Positions 46,262 to 56,817 of a DNA stretch of 64,000 nt are shown in pieces. The notes beneath the pieces were generated by a model. It saw only the letters and a list, made by a program, of their open reading frames with translations, had not been told where the DNA came from and did no database searches. The stretch spans positions 620,001-684,000 of the forward strand of contig NZ_CP019687.1 of the NCBI RefSeq assembly GCF_002003265.1, read 5' to 3'. This stretch comes from Paenibacillus larvae subsp. larvae (GTDB lineage: Bacteria; Bacillota; Bacilli; Paenibacillales; NBRC-103111). The position numbers were made by a program, and so were the translations under genes. Numbering within the stretch: position 1 is the first letter of the stretch; each line of letters opens with the position of its first letter.

Positions 46262-49200
46262 ATGACGAATACGGCAGAGAAAAGGAAGCGGTTCGAGCTT
46301 TTGATGCAGCAGGCAGAGATCCCTTCCGAACTGGCACAAGCCTTTTTTTCGGATGCCTACATAGAGAAGGTGGAATGCAGCCGCACGAACCGCGAGTGGA
46401 CATTTTATTTACTGAAATCAACTATAGTTCCTCAGGAAGCGTACAGGAACTTTTGCAAAAGGATTCAAGAGAAATTTCAGCATATCGCGAAAATACGATT
46501 TAAACTGCACATGCAAGAGGCACAGCCTGCTGAAGTAGTAGAGCAGTTTTGGAGCTTGTTTATCGAGTGGGTACAGCGGGAAGCCGTGTCCGTGAACGGC
46601 TGGCTAAGCCGGGCAAAAGTAGAGGTCCAGGATCATCTATTAACGTTAACCCTGCTGGACAATATTGGGCTTGAACTGGCAAAAAAGAAAAAGATGGACG
46701 AATGGGTCCGCACCTTTTTCATGGAATATTTCATGACCGAGTTGTCGGTTCGATATGCGGTAAGCGAGATGTCGGAAGAAGAGTACGTTCAGTTTGCCAA
46801 ACAGATTGAAGAAGAAGAAAAAGTGGTTACTCAGGAAATCATGCAATCAGTTAAACAGGAAGAAACAGCCGCAGCAGAAGCTTTGGATGCTGATGTGCAG
46901 CTGATGGTCGGTTATGAAATTAAAGATATGCCGGTTCCGATTATGGAAGTAATTGATGAAGAAAAGAAAATCACCATTCAGGGAACAATTTTTGGCCTGG
47001 AAATGAAAGAACTGCGCAACGGGAGTCCGCTCTTTACTTATAATCTTACAGATTTTACCGATTCTATTATGATGAAATCATTTGCCAAGACAAAGGAAGA
47101 TGTACGTGTACTTAGCCTTCTGGCTAACGGCAAATGGATTCGGGCCAGAGGCCGGGTAGAATATGACCGTTTCATGCAGGTACCTGAGCTTGTAATGATG
47201 CCGTCCGATATCAATGAAGTTCTTCCTCCCAAAGAGAGGACAGATGATGCGGAAGAGAAGCGGGTAGAATTCCATCTTCATACGACGATGAGCACCATGG
47301 ATGGAATTACACCGGTAGGAGAGTACATTAAGACAGCTGCCAAATGGGGCCACAAAGCTATTGCAATAACGGACCATAGCGGGGTTCAATGTTACCCAGA
47401 TGCTAACAAGGCGGGAAAGAAACACGGCATGAAAGTCATTTATGGGCTGGAAGCTAACGTGGTTAATGACTCTGTACCAATTGTTGAAAACTCCAAAGAA
47501 ATCAAATTGAAAGAAGCTACTTATGTTGTGTTTGATATTGAAACGACCGGCTTATCCGTTATCAATAACAAGATTATAGAAATAGCCGGAGTGAAAATGA
47601 AAGATGGAAAAGAGATTGGACGGTATACAACTTTTATCGACCCTCATGAAAAGATTCCATATAACATTCAGCAGCTGACCAACATCACAGATGAGATGGT
47701 ACAGGGAGCCCCTGATATCGCCGAGGAGCTGCCGAAATTTGTCGAGTTTGTAGGGGACGCTGTGCTTGTTGCGCACAATGCCAGATTCGATATGGGCTTT
47801 ATCCAGGCGAATCTGAAAAACATTGGCATGCCTGAACTGCCCAACCCTTCTCTGGATACGCTGGAGCTGGCGAGACTTCTATTCCCGTCCTTGAAAAATC
47901 ATAGACTGAATACACTTGCCGATAAGTTCAAGGTCAGCCTGGAGAATCACCACCGGGCCATTGATGATACGGTTGCACTTATGCATATTTTAAATCATTT
48001 ACTTCAAGAAGCAGAGGAACAGAACCTGACACAGCTGAACCGGTTGAATGATCATGTGGGAAAAGATTTAAGAAATACAAGACCGTTCCACTGCTGCATA
48101 TATGCCAAAGATATGGTTGGGAAGAAGAATCTGTACAGGCTTGTTTCTTTATCGCACACGGAATATTTTCACAGGGTAGCTTGTATTCCTAAAAGCAAAC
48201 TGATTGAACTGCGGGAAGGACTCATCATTGCTTCAGGCTGTGAAAAAGGGGAATTTTTCGAAGCGGTTCTTAACAAATCGATGGAAGAAGCCGAGGGAAT
48301 TGCTGAGTTTTATGATGTTTTGGAAATACAGCCTGTTGATTATAATAGGCATCTGGTAGAAAAAGGGCTTGTAGGCAGCAAAGCGGATCTGGAGGATGCG
48401 GTGAAACGTATTATCCGGATTGGTGAGAAACTTGGTAAACCGGTTATAGCCACCGGTAATGTCCACTATCTTCACCCAAGGGATAAAGTATGCCGGGATA
48501 TTACGATTAACGGCATAACCGGATTTAGCCCGCTTAAGGACATGAAAAAACCGGATGCCCACTTCCGAACTACTTCCGATATGCTGGAGCAATTTCAATT
48601 CCTCGGTAAAGAGAAAGCCTATGAAGTAGTCGTCAAAAATACGAACGAACTGGCAGACCGCTTCGAAGAACTCGAACTGTTCCCGGACAAGCTCTTCACC
48701 CCGATTATTGAAGGAGCAGACGAAGAAATCCGGACAAAATGCTATAATACGGCGAAGCAGATTTACGGCGAAGACCTTCCCCAGGTTATTATTGACCGGC
48801 TTGAGAAAGAACTTGTTCCGATTATCAAATACGGGTTCTCTGCAAACTATCTCATCTCGGAGAGACTGGTTAAAAAATCGAATGAAGACGGCTATCTGGT
48901 TGGATCACGGGGTTCCGTCGGATCTTCTGTTGTGGCAATGATGCTTGGAATATCTGAAGTTAATCCGCTTCCTCCCCATTACATTTGCAGTTCTTGCAAA
49001 CATAGTGAATGGTTCATGGACGGAAGTGTCCCCAGTGGATTTGATCTCCCTGACAAGGAGTGCCCGCATTGTGGCGGAAAGCTGAAGGGTGAGGGGCAGG
49101 ATATTCCGTTCGAAACATTCCTCGGTTTTAAAGGCGACAAGGTACCGGATATTGATCTCAACTTTTCCGGTGAGTATCAGCCAGTGGCCCATAATTACAC

Positions 49201-50569
49201 AAAGGTGCTCTTTGGCGAGAAAAATGTATTCCGGGCAGGAACAATAGGAACGGTGGCGGAAAAAACAGCATTCGGCTATGTGAAAAAATATGAAGAAAGC
49301 CTTGGAAAAAAATGGAGGAATGCAGAGATAAGCCGGCTTGCTTCAGGGTGTACCGGGGTTAAAAGGAGTACAGGACAGCATCCTGGGGGAATTGTTGTAG
49401 TACCGGATTATATTGAAGTGGATGATATTACGCCTGTTCAATTTCCGGCGGATGATACGAAATCGGAGTGGAAAACAACCCATTTCGATTACCACGCCTT
49501 TGATGCGAACTTGCTAAAACTGGACATTCTGGGTCACGATGACCCGACTATGATGAGAATGCTTCAGGATTTAACCGGCGTAGATCCGTTGAAAATTCCA
49601 ATGAATGACCCGAAGGTAATGAGCATCTTCAATTCGACGGATGCGCTTGGCGTAACTCCCGAACAGATCCGTTCTCCTGTAGGCACTTTCGGAGTGCCGG
49701 AGATGGGTACTAAATTCGTTCGCCAGATGCTTCAGGAAACACAGCCGAGCAGCTTTGCGGATTTGCTGCAAATTTCCGGCTTGTCCCACGGCACGGGGGT
49801 TTGGCTTGGCAATGCCCAGGAACTGATACGAAAAGGCATATGCAGCATTAAAACCGTTATCGGCTGCCGGGACGATATCATGTTGTACCTGATCTATAAA
49901 GCCGGCATGGATGCAGGGCTGGCTTTTAAAATTACAGAGAGCGTGCGGAAAGGAAAGGGGCTTACGGACGAATGGAAAGAGGAGATGAAAAAACACAACG
50001 TGCCGGATTGGTATATTGAATCCTGCGAACGGATTGAGTATATGTTCCCGAAAGCCCACGCCGCAGCTTATGTCATCTCAGCTGTTCGCACGGCGTACTA
50101 CAAGCTGTATCATCCTATCGCTTTCTATGCTACTTACTTTTCTGTCCGGGCGGAGGACTTTGAACTCGATCTTCTTTGCCAGGGATACGATACCATTTTA
50201 AAACGACTGATTGAGATTGAGGAAAAAGGTTTTCAGGCGCTTCCTAAGGAGAGAGCGATGATTTCCATCCTGGAAATGGCCCTTGAAATGACAGCCCGGG
50301 GTTTCAGTTTCAAACCGGTTGACCTGTACCGGTCGGAAGCCAACAAATTCATTATCGACGGGGATTCGCTCATTCCTCCATTCTCAGCGGTTCCCGGTAT
50401 TGGAGAGAATGCCGCTAAAAATATCGCGGCTTCGCGTGAAGGCGGAGATTTCCTCTCCATTGAGGATTTTCAGACTAGGGCAAAAGTATCGAAGAGTATA
50501 GTGGAATTGCTGGGTCAAATGGGCTGTTTCCGCGGGCTTCCCGAGTCCAACCAGCTTTCCCTGTTTTAA
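46262..50569 (+). CDS. polC: DNA polymerase III alpha subunit, PolC type
   Basis: Replicative polymerase of low-GC Gram-positives; 1435 aa. Start ATG 46262 follows GGGGAGG; ATG 46256 is too close. Order: N-terminal and OB domains, PHP domain (VEFHLHTTMSTMDG near 335) split by the 3'-5' exonuclease (TYVVFDIETTGLS near 420, then VLVAHNARFDMGF). The polymerase core has GSRGSVGSSVVA, a zinc finger (ICSSCKHSEW, CPHCGG) and VPDIDLNFSGEY. The C-terminus QLSLF is the clamp-binding motif. Confidence 0.98.
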   Translation: MTNTAEKRKRFELLMQQAEIPSELAQAFFSDAYIEKVECSRTNREWTFYLLKSTIVPQEAYRNFCKRIQEKFQHIAKIRFKLHMQEAQPAEVVEQFWSLFIEWVQREAVSVNGWLSRAKVEVQDHLLTLTLLDNIGLELAKKKKMDEWVRTFFMEYFMTELSVRYAVSEMSEEEYVQFAKQIEEEEKVVTQEIMQSVKQEETAAAEALDADVQLMVGYEIKDMPVPIMEVIDEEKKITIQGTIFGLEMKELRNGSPLFTYNLTDFTDSIMMKSFAKTKEDVRVLSLLANGKWIRARGRVEYDRFMQVPELVMMPSDINEVLPPKERTDDAEEKRVEFHLHTTMSTMDGITPVGEYIKTAAKWGHKAIAITDHSGVQCYPDANKAGKKHGMKVIYGLEANVVNDSVPIVENSKEIKLKEATYVVFDIETTGLSVINNKIIEIAGVKMKDGKEIGRYTTFIDPHEKIPYNIQQLTNITDEMVQGAPDIAEELPKFVEFVGDAVLVAHNARFDMGFIQANLKNIGMPELPNPSLDTLELARLLFPSLKNHRLNTLADKFKVSLENHHRAIDDTVALMHILNHLLQEAEEQNLTQLNRLNDHVGKDLRNTRPFHCCIYAKDMVGKKNLYRLVSLSHTEYFHRVACIPKSKLIELREGLIIASGCEKGEFFEAVLNKSMEEAEGIAEFYDVLEIQPVDYNRHLVEKGLVGSKADLEDAVKRIIRIGEKLGKPVIATGNVHYLHPRDKVCRDITINGITGFSPLKDMKKPDAHFRTTSDMLEQFQFLGKEKAYEVVVKNTNELADRFEELELFPDKLFTPIIEGADEEIRTKCYNTAKQIYGEDLPQVIIDRLEKELVPIIKYGFSANYLISERLVKKSNEDGYLVGSRGSVGSSVVAMMLGISEVNPLPPHYICSSCKHSEWFMDGSVPSGFDLPDKECPHCGGKLKGEGQDIPFETFLGFKGDKVPDIDLNFSGEYQPVAHNYTKVLFGEKNVFRAGTIGTVAEKTAFGYVKKYEESLGKKWRNAEISRLASGCTGVKRSTGQHPGGIVVVPDYIEVDDITPVQFPADDTKSEWKTTHFDYHAFDANLLKLDILGHDDPTMMRMLQDLTGVDPLKIPMNDPKVMSIFNSTDALGVTPEQIRSPVGTFGVPEMGTKFVRQMLQETQPSSFADLLQISGLSHGTGVWLGNAQELIRKGICSIKTVIGCRDDIMLYLIYKAGMDAGLAFKITESVRKGKGLTDEWKEEMKKHNVPDWYIESCERIEYMFPKAHAAAYVISAVRTAYYKLYHPIAFYATYFSVRAEDFELDLLCQGYDTILKRLIEIEEKGFQALPKERAMISILEMALEMTARGFSFKPVDLYRSEANKFIIDGDSLIPPFSAVPGIGENAAKNIAASREGGDFLSIEDFQTRAKVSKSIVELLGQMGCFRGLPESNQLSLF

Positions 50570-50594
50570 TTGGGCGCCTGAAAAGGATTCACTA

Positions 50595-50624
50595 TTGTCA
50601 TAAGAATTAAGGTTATGGTATAAT
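50595..50624 (+). promoter_or_regulatory. Sigma-A promoter of the rimP-nusA-infB operon, extended -10
   Basis: TTGTCA (50595-50600), an 18-nt spacer and TATAAT (50619-50624), with TG at 50616-50617. Initiation is expected near 50631, giving a leader of about 120 nt. Confidence 0.85.
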
Positions 50625-50663
50625 TTTTCTTGGCAATAATGAGGATATCGACTTATTAACGGG

Positions 50664-50690
50664 AGAGTGGGGCAACCCACTCTTTACATT
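50664..50690 (+). ncRNA. Leader hairpin upstream of rimP (possible attenuator)
   Basis: AGAGTGGG (50664-50671) pairs perfectly with CCCACTCT (50676-50683) around a GCAA tetraloop, followed by TTACATTTTGCT. It lies between promoter and rimP start and may attenuate the operon, whose product NusA acts on hairpins. The regulatory role is inferred. Confidence 0.55.
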
Positions 50691-50752
50691 TTGCTATGAG
50701 ACTTTTTTGGTTACTAAGACCCGAAAAGACAGTACAGGAGGATCGGTCAACC

Positions 50753-51214
50753 ATGAGTTCATCCATAAAAAGCATTGTCGAAGAGATGATGAAGGATTAT
50801 CTCACTGAAAACGGTTTTGAACTAGTGGACATTGAATATGTGAAAGAAGGCAGCAACTGGTTTTTACGCGTGTACGTCGATAAGTTGGAAGGCGGTATTG
50901 ATATAGAGGATTGCGGCAGAATCAGTGAGTATCTAAGTGCCAAGCTGGATGAGAAAGATCCTATTCCAACGGCTTATTTCCTGGAAGTATCGTCTCCAGG
51001 TGCAGAGCGCCCGCTAAAAAAACCACAGGATATAGCCAAATCTGTTGGCAAACACGTATTTATTACTACATACGAGCCTGTGGATAATGCAAAAGAGTTT
51101 GAGGGAGAACTTCTTTCTTTTGATGGCGAGACGCTGGTAGTAAAAACCGCTAAGAAGAAAAGCTCCATTCCTTATGAGAAAGTGGCCAGCGCCAGATTAG
51201 CGATTGTATTCTAA
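50753..51214 (+). CDS. rimP: RimP, 30S ribosome maturation factor
   Basis: Assists late 30S assembly; 153 aa from ATG 50753 with AGGAGG upstream. Motifs are [20 protein letters not shown] and [13 protein letters not shown], then [15 protein letters not shown]. An upstream in-frame start at 50696 lies in the leader and has no ribosome-binding site. Confidence 0.96.
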   Translation: MSSSIKSIVEEMMKDYLTENGFELVDIEYVKEGSNWFLRVYVDKLEGGIDIEDCGRISEYLSAKLDEKDPIPTAYFLEVSSPGAERPLKKPQDIAKSVGKHVFITTYEPVDNAKEFEGELLSFDGETLVVKTAKKKSSIPYEKVASARLAIVF

Positions 51215-51251
51215 TAATTGTTGAACTAATGAAAGGGGGAAGTCGATTCAG

Positions 51252-52349
51252 ATGAACAGCGAGTTTATTGAAGCCTTATCTGAAATCGAAAGGGAAAAAG
51301 GAATTTCTAAAGATCTACTTATTGATGCTATTGAAGCCGCCATGATTTCGAGCTACAAGCGCAACTTTAATACAGCACAAAACGTAAGGGTCGATATCAA
51401 CCGGCAAACAGGCGTGATTAGGGTGTTTGCCCGCAAAACTGTTGTAGAGGATGTTCTGGATCCGAGACTTGAGATTTCCCTCACGGCTGCACGCGAAATA
51501 AACCAGAATTATCAGCTTGGTGATATCGTAGAGATTGAGGTAACGCCCCGGGATTTCGGCCGGATTGCGGCCCAGACAGCGAAGCAAGTAGTCACGCAGC
51601 GAATCCGGGAGGCCGAACGGGGATTAATTTACAATGCTTTTATCGATAAAGAAGAAGATATCGTTACCGGTATCGTACAGCGCCAAGATCAGCGAAGCTA
51701 TTATGTGGATCTTGGCAAAGTAGAGGCTGTGCTTCCTCTTAATGAAGTGATGCCTACAGAAAAATTTAAGCACGGAGATCGTGTTAAAGCCTATATTACG
51801 AAAGTGGAGAATACGACGAAAGGGCCGCAAATCATTCTTTCCCGTACTCATCCGGGACTGCTGAAACGTTTGTTTGAACTGGAAGTGCCCGAAATCTTCG
51901 ATGGAGTAGTTGAAATCCGTTCCGTTGCGCGTGAAGCGGGCTTCCGTTCAAAAATTGCCGTTGATTCCCGGAATGAGGAAGTAGACCCTGTCGGTTCCTG
52001 TGTGGGCCCTAAAGGATTGCGTGTTCAAACTATTGTGAACGAGCTGCGCGGGGAGAAGATTGATATTGTCCGCTGGATGGAAAGTACGGAAGAGTATGTA
52101 GCTAATGCGCTGAGCCCTTCCAAGGTACTGGAAGTGAATATCTTTGAAGATGAAAAGATGGCAAGGGTCATTGTTCCGGATTATCAACTTTCCCTTGCGA
52201 TTGGGATCAAGGGACAGAATGCCCGGCTTGCAGCCAAGCTGACTGGCTGGAAAATTGATATCAAGAGTGAGACTCAGGCTGAGCAGGAATTTGGCAGACC
52301 TAGAACGTCTACGGAGGAAATGCATCAAGATTCCATCAGCATTGATTGA
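51252..52349 (+). CDS. nusA: NusA, transcription elongation/termination factor
   Basis: Binds RNA polymerase and enhances pausing and intrinsic termination; 365 aa, the usual Firmicutes length without the C-terminal acidic repeats. The N-terminal domain opens FIEALSEIEREKGISKDLLI. The S1 domain is at about 135-200, and KH domains contain VGSCVGPKGLRVQTIVNEL and LAIGIKGQNARLAAKLTGW. Confidence 0.97.
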   Translation: MNSEFIEALSEIEREKGISKDLLIDAIEAAMISSYKRNFNTAQNVRVDINRQTGVIRVFARKTVVEDVLDPRLEISLTAAREINQNYQLGDIVEIEVTPRDFGRIAAQTAKQVVTQRIREAERGLIYNAFIDKEEDIVTGIVQRQDQRSYYVDLGKVEAVLPLNEVMPTEKFKHGDRVKAYITKVENTTKGPQIILSRTHPGLLKRLFELEVPEIFDGVVEIRSVAREAGFRSKIAVDSRNEEVDPVGSCVGPKGLRVQTIVNELRGEKIDIVRWMESTEEYVANALSPSKVLEVNIFEDEKMARVIVPDYQLSLAIGIKGQNARLAAKLTGWKIDIKSETQAEQEFGRPRTSTEEMHQDSISID

Positions 52350-52379
52350 TGACGGACCGCGAGAGAAGGGGTGATAACA

Positions 52380-52688
52380 ATGAAACAAAGAAAAACTCCT
52401 CTACGTAAATGTGTGGCCTGCCAGGAAATGATGCCCAAAAAGGAACTGATCCGGGTTGTGCGGACACCGGAAGGTGACATCCAGATTGACCTCAAAGGAA
52501 AAAAATCCGGTCGCGGTGCCTACCTGTGCGGGAAAGTTTCTTGCTTCCGCCTAGCCCAAAAAACCAAAGCGCTGGACAGGGCATTGAAACACACGGTTAG
52601 TGCGGATATTTATGAACAGTTGGAACGGGACTTTATTTCTGTCCAAGATGAATTCCACTCAGGAAAAGAAGTGATGCCTGGTGAGTGA
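52380..52688 (+). CDS. ylxR: YlxR family RNA-binding protein (RnpM)
   Basis: A 102-aa DUF448 protein with RKCVACQEMMPKKELIRVVR and GKKSGRGAYLCG. The B. subtilis homologue is reported to bind and modulate RNase P. It begins at ATG 52380 with GGGGTG upstream and overlaps ylxQ by 8 bases. Confidence 0.92.
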   Translation: MKQRKTPLRKCVACQEMMPKKELIRVVRTPEGDIQIDLKGKKSGRGAYLCGKVSCFRLAQKTKALDRALKHTVSADIYEQLERDFISVQDEFHSGKEVMPGE

Positions 52689-53007
52689 TAAGTTTTACTC
52701 GTATCTTGGATTGACCATGCGAGCCGGCAAATTAACAACCGGTGAGGATGGGGTACTAAAAGCAATGCGCTCCGGTGATGCGAAACTTGTAATTTTAGCA
52801 AGAGACGCCGGTCCGAACACCCTGAAGAAATTTTCGGATAAATGCCGGTCATACGGCATTCCGCTTATGATAGCGGGGGACAGGAGCCAGATAGGAGCAA
52901 GCATCGGCAAGGAAGCGCGCGTGGTCGTAGGCATCCTTGATGGCGGTTTCGCCAAGATGCTTCAGAATTGCCAGGTAAATCCCACGGAGGTGAATGGTAT
53001 TGAGTAA
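52681..53007 (+). CDS. ylxQ: YlxQ, L7Ae-family RNA-binding protein
   Basis: A 108-aa kink-turn-type protein. It has [20 protein letters not shown] and [19 protein letters not shown] start, coupled to ylxR and overlapping infB by 8 bases. Confidence 0.9.
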   Translation: MSDKFYSYLGLTMRAGKLTTGEDGVLKAMRSGDAKLVILARDAGPNTLKKFSDKCRSYGIPLMIAGDRSQIGASIGKEARVVVGILDGGFAKMLQNCQVNPTEVNGIE

Positions 53008-55459
53008 TAAACAAAATTCTAAGGATAAACTTCGGGTGTATGAATATGCCAAATCTTTAAATATGAGCAGTAAAGAAATCATAACCATTCTCAAGCGACT
53101 TAATATCCCCGTAAACAATCACATGAGTGTGATGGAAAACGAAGCGGTACACAGTGTCGAGAAGTTTTTTCGAGATATCAAAGCAAATGCCGCGGCAAAA
53201 CGGGCAGTGAATGATGGAGGACATGAAAATTTGAATCAATCAACTACGAATCAGGAACCTAAGCAGGAACAGTCAAAAAGTCAGAAACAAGGTGCAAATA
53301 CATCTGCCGCTCCAGGTGCGCGCCGCAACCAGCAGAACGGACAACAGCGTCAGAACCAGGGTAATGGCCAAGGCCAATCCCAGCGTAAAGGTAGTGGGCA
53401 TAATCAAGGGAACGCAAGACCGACTGAGCGAAACAATAACCGCTCTCAATCCCCCGGCCAAAACCAGCAGCGCCGTCAGAATCAAGGGAACAAACCTGTA
53501 TCAGATAACCATAACAAGCCATCCCGTGTCCAAGCAGGAGGTGCAAACAACACGTCGGAAAAACGCGGTAAAAACAAACACACAGGCGGCAATCAAAAGC
53601 GATTTGATGACAATAACCGGGGACAAAACCGGGGAAATAACTATAAAGGCAACAGGGGCAGAGGCCGCAATCAGGAACCGGTTGTTAAGAAAGAAAAAAT
53701 TGATAATACACCTAAGAAAATCATTGTCCGTGGAACCATGACCGTCGGGGAAGTGGCCAAAGCCCTTCATAAAGATGCTTCGGAAGTAATCAAAAAGCTT
53801 CTGTTTTTAGGGGTTATGGCGACGATTAACCAGGAACTTGACCTAGATGCCATTGAACTTGTAGCAACTGAGTTCGGTGTTGCAGTTGAAGTGAAGATCC
53901 CGGTAGAAGAAGATAAATTCGAACTCGTTGAGGAACAGGACGATGAAAAAGATCTGAGAGATCGTCCTCCTGTCGTTACCATTATGGGGCACGTTGACCA
54001 TGGGAAAACAACCTTGCTTGATGCGATCCGCCATACAAGTGTAACGGAAGGCGAAGCCGGAGGTATTACCCAGCATATCGGTGCCTATCAGGTAGAAGTG
54101 AACGGCAAGAAAATCACTTTCCTCGATACTCCAGGACACGAAGCATTCACTACAATGCGTGCCAGAGGTGCCCAGGTCACCGATATCACGATTATTGTAG
54201 TTGCGGCTGACGATGGTGTAATGCCACAGACAGTGGAGGCAATCAGCCATGCTAAAGCAGCTAATGTACCAATTATTGTAGCGGTGAATAAAATCGATAA
54301 ACCTACTGCAGATCCAGGGAAAATCAAACAAGCACTCACTGAATATGAACTTGTCCCTGAAGAGTGGGGTGGCGATACGATCTTTGTTGAAATTTCGGCA
54401 AAACAACGGATCGGTCTGGAAAACCTGCTCGAAATGATTTTGCTGGTTGCCGAGGTACAAGAGTTCAAGGCGAATCCGAATAAGCGTGCCAGAGGTACCG
54501 TGATTGAAGCTGAACTGGATAAAGGAAAAGGCCCGGTAGCCCGTATCCTCGTTCAGCACGGCACGCTGAAAGTAGGGGATAGCTTTGTAGCGGGCACCTG
54601 CTTCGGACGTGTGCGTGCCATGATGAATGACAGGGGCAAAAGATTAAAAGAAGCGGGCCCATCTTCTCCGGTGGAGATTACCGGTCTTGCTGAAGTACCG
54701 CAAGCAGGTGATCCGTTCATGGTGTTTGAAGACGAGCGGAAAGCTCGTTCCATTGCTGAAAAACGTGCCGTAACCCAGCGTCAGAGTGAAATGAATGCAA
54801 ATGCCCGGGTTACTCTGGATGATCTGTACAAACACATTCAAGAGGGTGAAATCAAAGATCTGAATGTCATCATTAAAGCCGACGTTCAAGGATCGGTAGA
54901 AGCTCTTCGCAGTTCACTTGAGAAGATTGAAGTGGAAGGCGCCCGGGTAAAAATTATTCATACTGGCGCCGGAGCTATTACGGAGTCGGATATTATTCTG
55001 GCTTCCGCATCCAATGCTATCATTATTGGCTTTAACGTCCGTCCTGAACCGGCTGCCAAAGCGACTGCTGAAGAGGAACAAGTAGATATTCGTCTGCATC
55101 GGATTATCTATAATGTTATTGAAGAAATTGAGCAAGCCATGAAAGGGATTCTGGATCCTGAATTTAAGGAAACTGTAATCGGACATGCGGAAGTGCGCAA
55201 TATCTTTAAAATTTCAGGTGTCGGTACAATCGCCGGCTGTATGGTAACCTCAGGTAAAATAACCCGCAATGCGGAAGTACGTCTGGTTCGGGACGGTATC
55301 GTGATTGTGGAAGGCAAAATTGACTCCCTCAAACGTTTCAAGGACGATGTAAAAGAAGTGGCCCAAGGCTACGAATGCGGTATTTCCATCGAGAAATACA
55401 ACGATATTAAAGAAGGGGACACCATTGAAGCCTTTGTGATGGAAACAGTTGAGAGGTGA
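53000..55459 (+). CDS. infB: Translation initiation factor IF-2
   Basis: Brings initiator tRNA to the 30S subunit; 819 aa. TTG 53000 is chosen because GGAGGTGA (52986-52993) is too close to ATG 52994. N-terminal helix [19 protein letters not shown] leads to a long Gln/Asn/Gly/Arg-rich region (about 75-230). The GTPase has G1 [15 protein letters not shown] near 332, DTPGHEAF and NKIDKP. Domains II-IV follow. Confidence 0.98.
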   Translation: MSNKQNSKDKLRVYEYAKSLNMSSKEIITILKRLNIPVNNHMSVMENEAVHSVEKFFRDIKANAAAKRAVNDGGHENLNQSTTNQEPKQEQSKSQKQGANTSAAPGARRNQQNGQQRQNQGNGQGQSQRKGSGHNQGNARPTERNNNRSQSPGQNQQRRQNQGNKPVSDNHNKPSRVQAGGANNTSEKRGKNKHTGGNQKRFDDNNRGQNRGNNYKGNRGRGRNQEPVVKKEKIDNTPKKIIVRGTMTVGEVAKALHKDASEVIKKLLFLGVMATINQELDLDAIELVATEFGVAVEVKIPVEEDKFELVEEQDDEKDLRDRPPVVTIMGHVDHGKTTLLDAIRHTSVTEGEAGGITQHIGAYQVEVNGKKITFLDTPGHEAFTTMRARGAQVTDITIIVVAADDGVMPQTVEAISHAKAANVPIIVAVNKIDKPTADPGKIKQALTEYELVPEEWGGDTIFVEISAKQRIGLENLLEMILLVAEVQEFKANPNKRARGTVIEAELDKGKGPVARILVQHGTLKVGDSFVAGTCFGRVRAMMNDRGKRLKEAGPSSPVEITGLAEVPQAGDPFMVFEDERKARSIAEKRAVTQRQSEMNANARVTLDDLYKHIQEGEIKDLNVIIKADVQGSVEALRSSLEKIEVEGARVKIIHTGAGAITESDIILASASNAIIIGFNVRPEPAAKATAEEEQVDIRLHRIIYNVIEEIEQAMKGILDPEFKETVIGHAEVRNIFKISGVGTIAGCMVTSGKITRNAEVRLVRDGIVIVEGKIDSLKRFKDDVKEVAQGYECGISIEKYNDIKEGDTIEAFVMETVER

Positions 55460-55465
55460 TAACAC

Positions 55466-55822
55466 ATGGCTAGAGTTCGAGTGGGACGAGTTGGAGAGCA
55501 GATCAAAAAAGAGCTGAGCCAGATTGTCCAATCCGAATTAAAAGATCCCAGAATCGGTTTTCTGACAATTACAGGGGTAGATGTGACAAACGATCTTTCC
55601 CTGGCAAAAGTGTATCTCAGCGTTCTGGGTTCCGATGAGGAGAAAGAAGCGACGCTGAAAGCCTTAGGTGTGGCAAGTGGATATATCCGTTCGGAACTTG
55701 GCAAGCGAATCCGTTTGCGCAAAGTACCAGAACTTCAGTTTAAATTCGATACATCCATTGATTACGGCAGCCGGATTGAATCCCTGCTTCAGGACATTAA
55801 CCGCGGAGATCAAACCCCATGA
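55466..55822 (+). CDS. rbfA: RbfA, 30S ribosome-binding factor
   Basis: A 118-aa KH-like maturation factor. It opens [20 protein letters not shown] and contains [20 protein letters not shown] and [19 protein letters not shown]. It is 6 nt after infB and overlaps nrnA by four bases. Confidence 0.97.
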   Translation: MARVRVGRVGEQIKKELSQIVQSELKDPRIGFLTITGVDVTNDLSLAKVYLSVLGSDEEKEATLKALGVASGYIRSELGKRIRLRKVPELQFKFDTSIDYGSRIESLLQDINRGDQTP

Positions 55823-56817
55823 CGGCAGACTCCCGTTCTTTGTCCTATGAGGCTCAGTTGGATCAGGCTAAGCGGTTTATTGAGGAAAGGGATGATTTTC
55901 TCGTCGTATCCCACGTCCAACCCGACGGGGATGCGGCCGCTTCCACCCTGGCTGTCGGCTGGCTGCTTCGCCGGCTTGGCAAGCAGGTAACCTTAATTAA
56001 CGAAGGAAGTTTGCCTGTCAAATTTTCGGATTTGGTTCATTTTGCCGATGTTCTGAATTATTCGAATCAGTGCCCTAACCGGACATATCAGTCGATTATA
56101 ACCGTTGATTGTGCGGATTTTTCAAGAATCGGGGAAGTAGCTTCTTTGTTTGCTCCTTCACCGGATCTATTAAATATCGATCATCATCCAACCAATGACT
56201 ATTTTGGCACTTGTCAGCTTATTAAACCGGATGCCGCATCCACCACGCAAATTTTGACGGATCTGATGGGACGCTTTCCGTTTCCGCTGGAAGTCAAGTG
56301 TGCTGAATGTCTGTATACCGGCCTTTTAACAGATACCGGAGGTTTTCGCTACTCTAGTACGACAGAAAGGGTAATGCAGATTGCAGCTGATTTGCTGGCG
56401 CTTGGAGTGAACGGTTCTGTACTCGCGGAGAAATATTTGGAACGTATGACGTATGCTCAGGTTGAGCTGTTAAAAAGAGCACTTTCCACCTTAACGTTTA
56501 GTGCAGACAGGAAAATAGCATGGCTTTCGGTAACCGTTCGAGAGATTGAAGAGCTGCAGGCTACAAGTGATGATTTGGATGGTTTAGTCAATTATGCGCG
56601 TAACATAGAGCATGTTGAAGCCGGCCTGTTGTTCAAACAACGGGATGAACAGACCGTGAAAGTAAGCTTGCGTTCCAATGGACAAGCCAATGTAGCCGAA
56701 ATTGCCCAGTCTTTCGGAGGAGGAGGACATATCCGGGCAGCCGGGTGTTCGGTCCAGGGAACGCTGGAAGAAGTGATTAATCAAGTAGTAGATAGAGTTA
56801 GGAGCAAGCTAACATGA
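55819..56817 (+). CDS. nrnA: NrnA, bifunctional oligoribonuclease / pAp phosphatase
   Basis: DHH-DHHA1 phosphoesterase that degrades nano-RNA and pAp; 332 aa. Metal motifs are [12 protein letters not shown] near 37, VDCAD near 97 and IDHHPTND near 120. The DHHA1 domain ends with [16 protein letters not shown]. It overlaps rbfA and truB by four bases each. Confidence 0.94.
   Translation: MTADSRSLSYEAQLDQAKRFIEERDDFLVVSHVQPDGDAAASTLAVGWLLRRLGKQVTLINEGSLPVKFSDLVHFADVLNYSNQCPNRTYQSIITVDCADFSRIGEVASLFAPSPDLLNIDHHPTNDYFGTCQLIKPDAASTTQILTDLMGRFPFPLEVKCAECLYTGLLTDTGGFRYSSTTERVMQIAADLLALGVNGSVLAEKYLERMTYAQVELLKRALSTLTFSADRKIAWLSVTVREIEELQATSDDLDGLVNYARNIEHVEAGLLFKQRDEQTVKVSLRSNGQANVAEIAQSFGGGGHIRAAGCSVQGTLEEVINQVVDRVRSKLT

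Noticed and set aside
50696-50752. N-terminal extension of RimP
   Set aside because: It lies in the leader just after the hairpin and has no Shine-Dalgarno. ATG 50753 has AGGAGG.
53235-53690. Low-complexity Gln/Asn/Gly/Arg-rich region in infB as a possible insertion
   Set aside because: IF-2 N-terminal linkers are normally low complexity and variable. The frame is intact.
53292-53741. 149-codon reading frame overlapping infB
   Set aside because: Alternate-frame shadow of the repetitive IF-2 linker. Codon content and overlap argue against a gene.
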